A DNA stretch of 5,861 nucleotides, taken from assembly GCA_030606765.1 (NCBI GenBank), contig JAUWFX010000117.1:1-5861 (forward strand), given 5' to 3'. Below are positions 5,001 to 5,861 of this stretch, piece by piece. Position numbers and translations under genes: made by a program. The notes beneath the pieces are model-generated. The model worked only from the letters and a program-made list of their open reading frames with translations, had not been told where the DNA came from and did not search any database. The stretch's first letter is position 1; each line of letters starts with the position of its first letter. The DNA comes from Dehalococcoidia bacterium. Its GTDB lineage: Bacteria; Chloroflexota; Dehalococcoidia; GIF9; AB-539-J10.

Positions 5001-5861
5001 TTTCTCCTTTCTGATAGGAGACTAACTCCAGTGACGTTTTTTAATTCACCTCCTAAATAACTGGCTATCTTATTTAGAAGCTCGTCCATACCCCATCCTT
5101 TGGCGGCAGAGATGAGAACAATGCCATCGTTCGGCAACAAGATTTCTTCCTCGAAGTAAGGAATAGTAGTTAATGCTTTCAGCTCTGCCTCGCTGCTTAG
5201 AGCCAAGTCTAGCTTATTGAACACGGTGATTTGCGGTTTATTTTCCAGCTTTAGCTCGCCGAGTATCTTTTCTACTGTGAAGCACTGATTGGCAGCGTTC
5301 TTGTGTGTTATGTCAACTATGTGGAGAAGTAAATCAGCCTCATCCAGTTCCTCCAAAGTGGCTCGAAAGGCGGCAATTATTGAAGGCGGAAGCTTGTGAA
5401 TAAAGCCAACTGTATCGGTGATCAGAAATTTTTGCCCAGTAGGCAGAGCCAACCGCCGAGTCACGGGATCCAAAGTAGAGAAGAGCCTATCTTCCACATC
5501 CACACTGGCTTTGCTTAAGGTGTTAAACAGAGTGCTCTTACCGGCATTAGTATAACCCACAAGAGCTACGATGGGCGTGCCGGTCTCCTTACGGCGCCTC
5601 CTGTAAAGTGCTCGATGCTTCCTGACACCTTCTATTTTATGCTGAAGGAGATTGATACGCTTATAAATAAGGCGGCGATCGGTTTCCAATTGTGCCTCAC
5701 CGGGACCTCTGGTGCCGATGCCACCGCCAAGTCGCTCTAAATGGCGCCACTGCCCGACAAGCCGGGGCAGAAGATATTGGTGCTGGGCCAATTCAACCTG
5801 GAGTTTTCCTTCGTGGGTTTGAGCTTTTCGGGCGAATATGTGTAAGATCAGAGCGCTGCGG
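4997..5861 (-). CDS. hflX: GTPase HflX, C-terminal two thirds (5' end outside window)
   Basis: A ribosome-associated GTPase that splits stalled or stressed 70S ribosomes. The frame is open to the right edge, so the start lies beyond 5861; 288 complete codons are visible. Counting from the edge, the N-terminal domain tail ALILHIFARKAQTHEGKLQ (3-21) runs into ELAQHQYLLPRLVGQW and the glycine-rich HflX signature GGGIGTRGPGEAQLETDRR (about 45-63). A basic coiled-coil linker follows, then the G domain: GYTNAGKS (P-loop, 102-109), FSTLDPVTR (switch I, 127-135), DTVGF (G3, 149-153), NKLD (G4, 215-218) and ISAAKG (G5, 250-255). The C-terminal extension is short. A TTG at 5791 is not the real start, because conserved sequence continues before it. 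It overlaps the MBL gene by four bases (ATGA), indicating an operon. Confidence 0.95.
   Translation of the reverse strand, partial: RSALILHIFARKAQTHEGKLQVELAQHQYLLPRLVGQWRHLERLGGGIGTRGPGEAQLETDRRLIYKRINLLQHKIEGVRKHRALYRRRRKETGTPIVALVGYTNAGKSTLFNTLSKASVDVEDRLFSTLDPVTRRLALPTGQKFLITDTVGFIHKLPPSIIAAFRATLEELDEADLLLHIVDITHKNAANQCFTVEKILGELKLENKPQITVFNKLDLALSSEAELKALTTIPYFEEEILLPNDGIVLISAAKGWGMDELLNKIASYLGGELKNVTGVSLLSERRK

Noticed and set aside
5789..5791. TTG as the start of HflX
   Set aside because: Conserved HflX sequence continues upstream in the same frame to the window edge, so the gene is simply truncated.

Overview
The window carries seven protein-coding genes, two of them cut by the window edges, in a compact bacterial arrangement of moderate GC content. 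SD sequences, a sigma-70-type promoter and alternative start codons all point to a bacterium. The mix of a DrrA-type ABC exporter, a COG0579 FAD oxidoreductase, a single Xer recombinase, an archaeal-looking YggS and HflX would suit an anaerobic Chloroflexota (Dehalococcoidia-like) lineage. That placement is a recollection-based guess of low confidence.

Left block (1-2313, + strand). The C-terminal end of an ABC-2 ATPase abuts its permease, which starts at a TTG directly after the ATPase stop codon. After 69 bp comes a complete FAD-dependent oxidoreductase of the L-2-hydroxyglutarate oxidase family. The 160-bp gap behind it (2314-2473) holds a small hairpin and, next to the recombinase stop codon, a half site resembling the XerD arm of dif.

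Middle block (2474-4364). A Xer-type tyrosine recombinase with a full catalytic set lies on the minus strand. It has a near-consensus promoter, a strong SD, and a leader with overlapping inverted repeats, one of which would hide the SD. Diverging from it across 256 bp is yggS (PLP homeostasis) on the plus strand.

Right block (4359-5861, minus strand). hflX (5' end outside the window) and a COG1237-type metallo-beta-lactamase-fold gene overlap by ATGA and are probably co-transcribed. The MBL gene and yggS converge, and their stop codons share the palindrome TTATAA.

Most of the window is housekeeping. I do not see a new defence system, mobile island or CRISPR. The parts worth following up are the recombinase locus (possible self-contained Xer/dif unit with a regulated leader) and the cysteine-rich metal site of the MBL protein.
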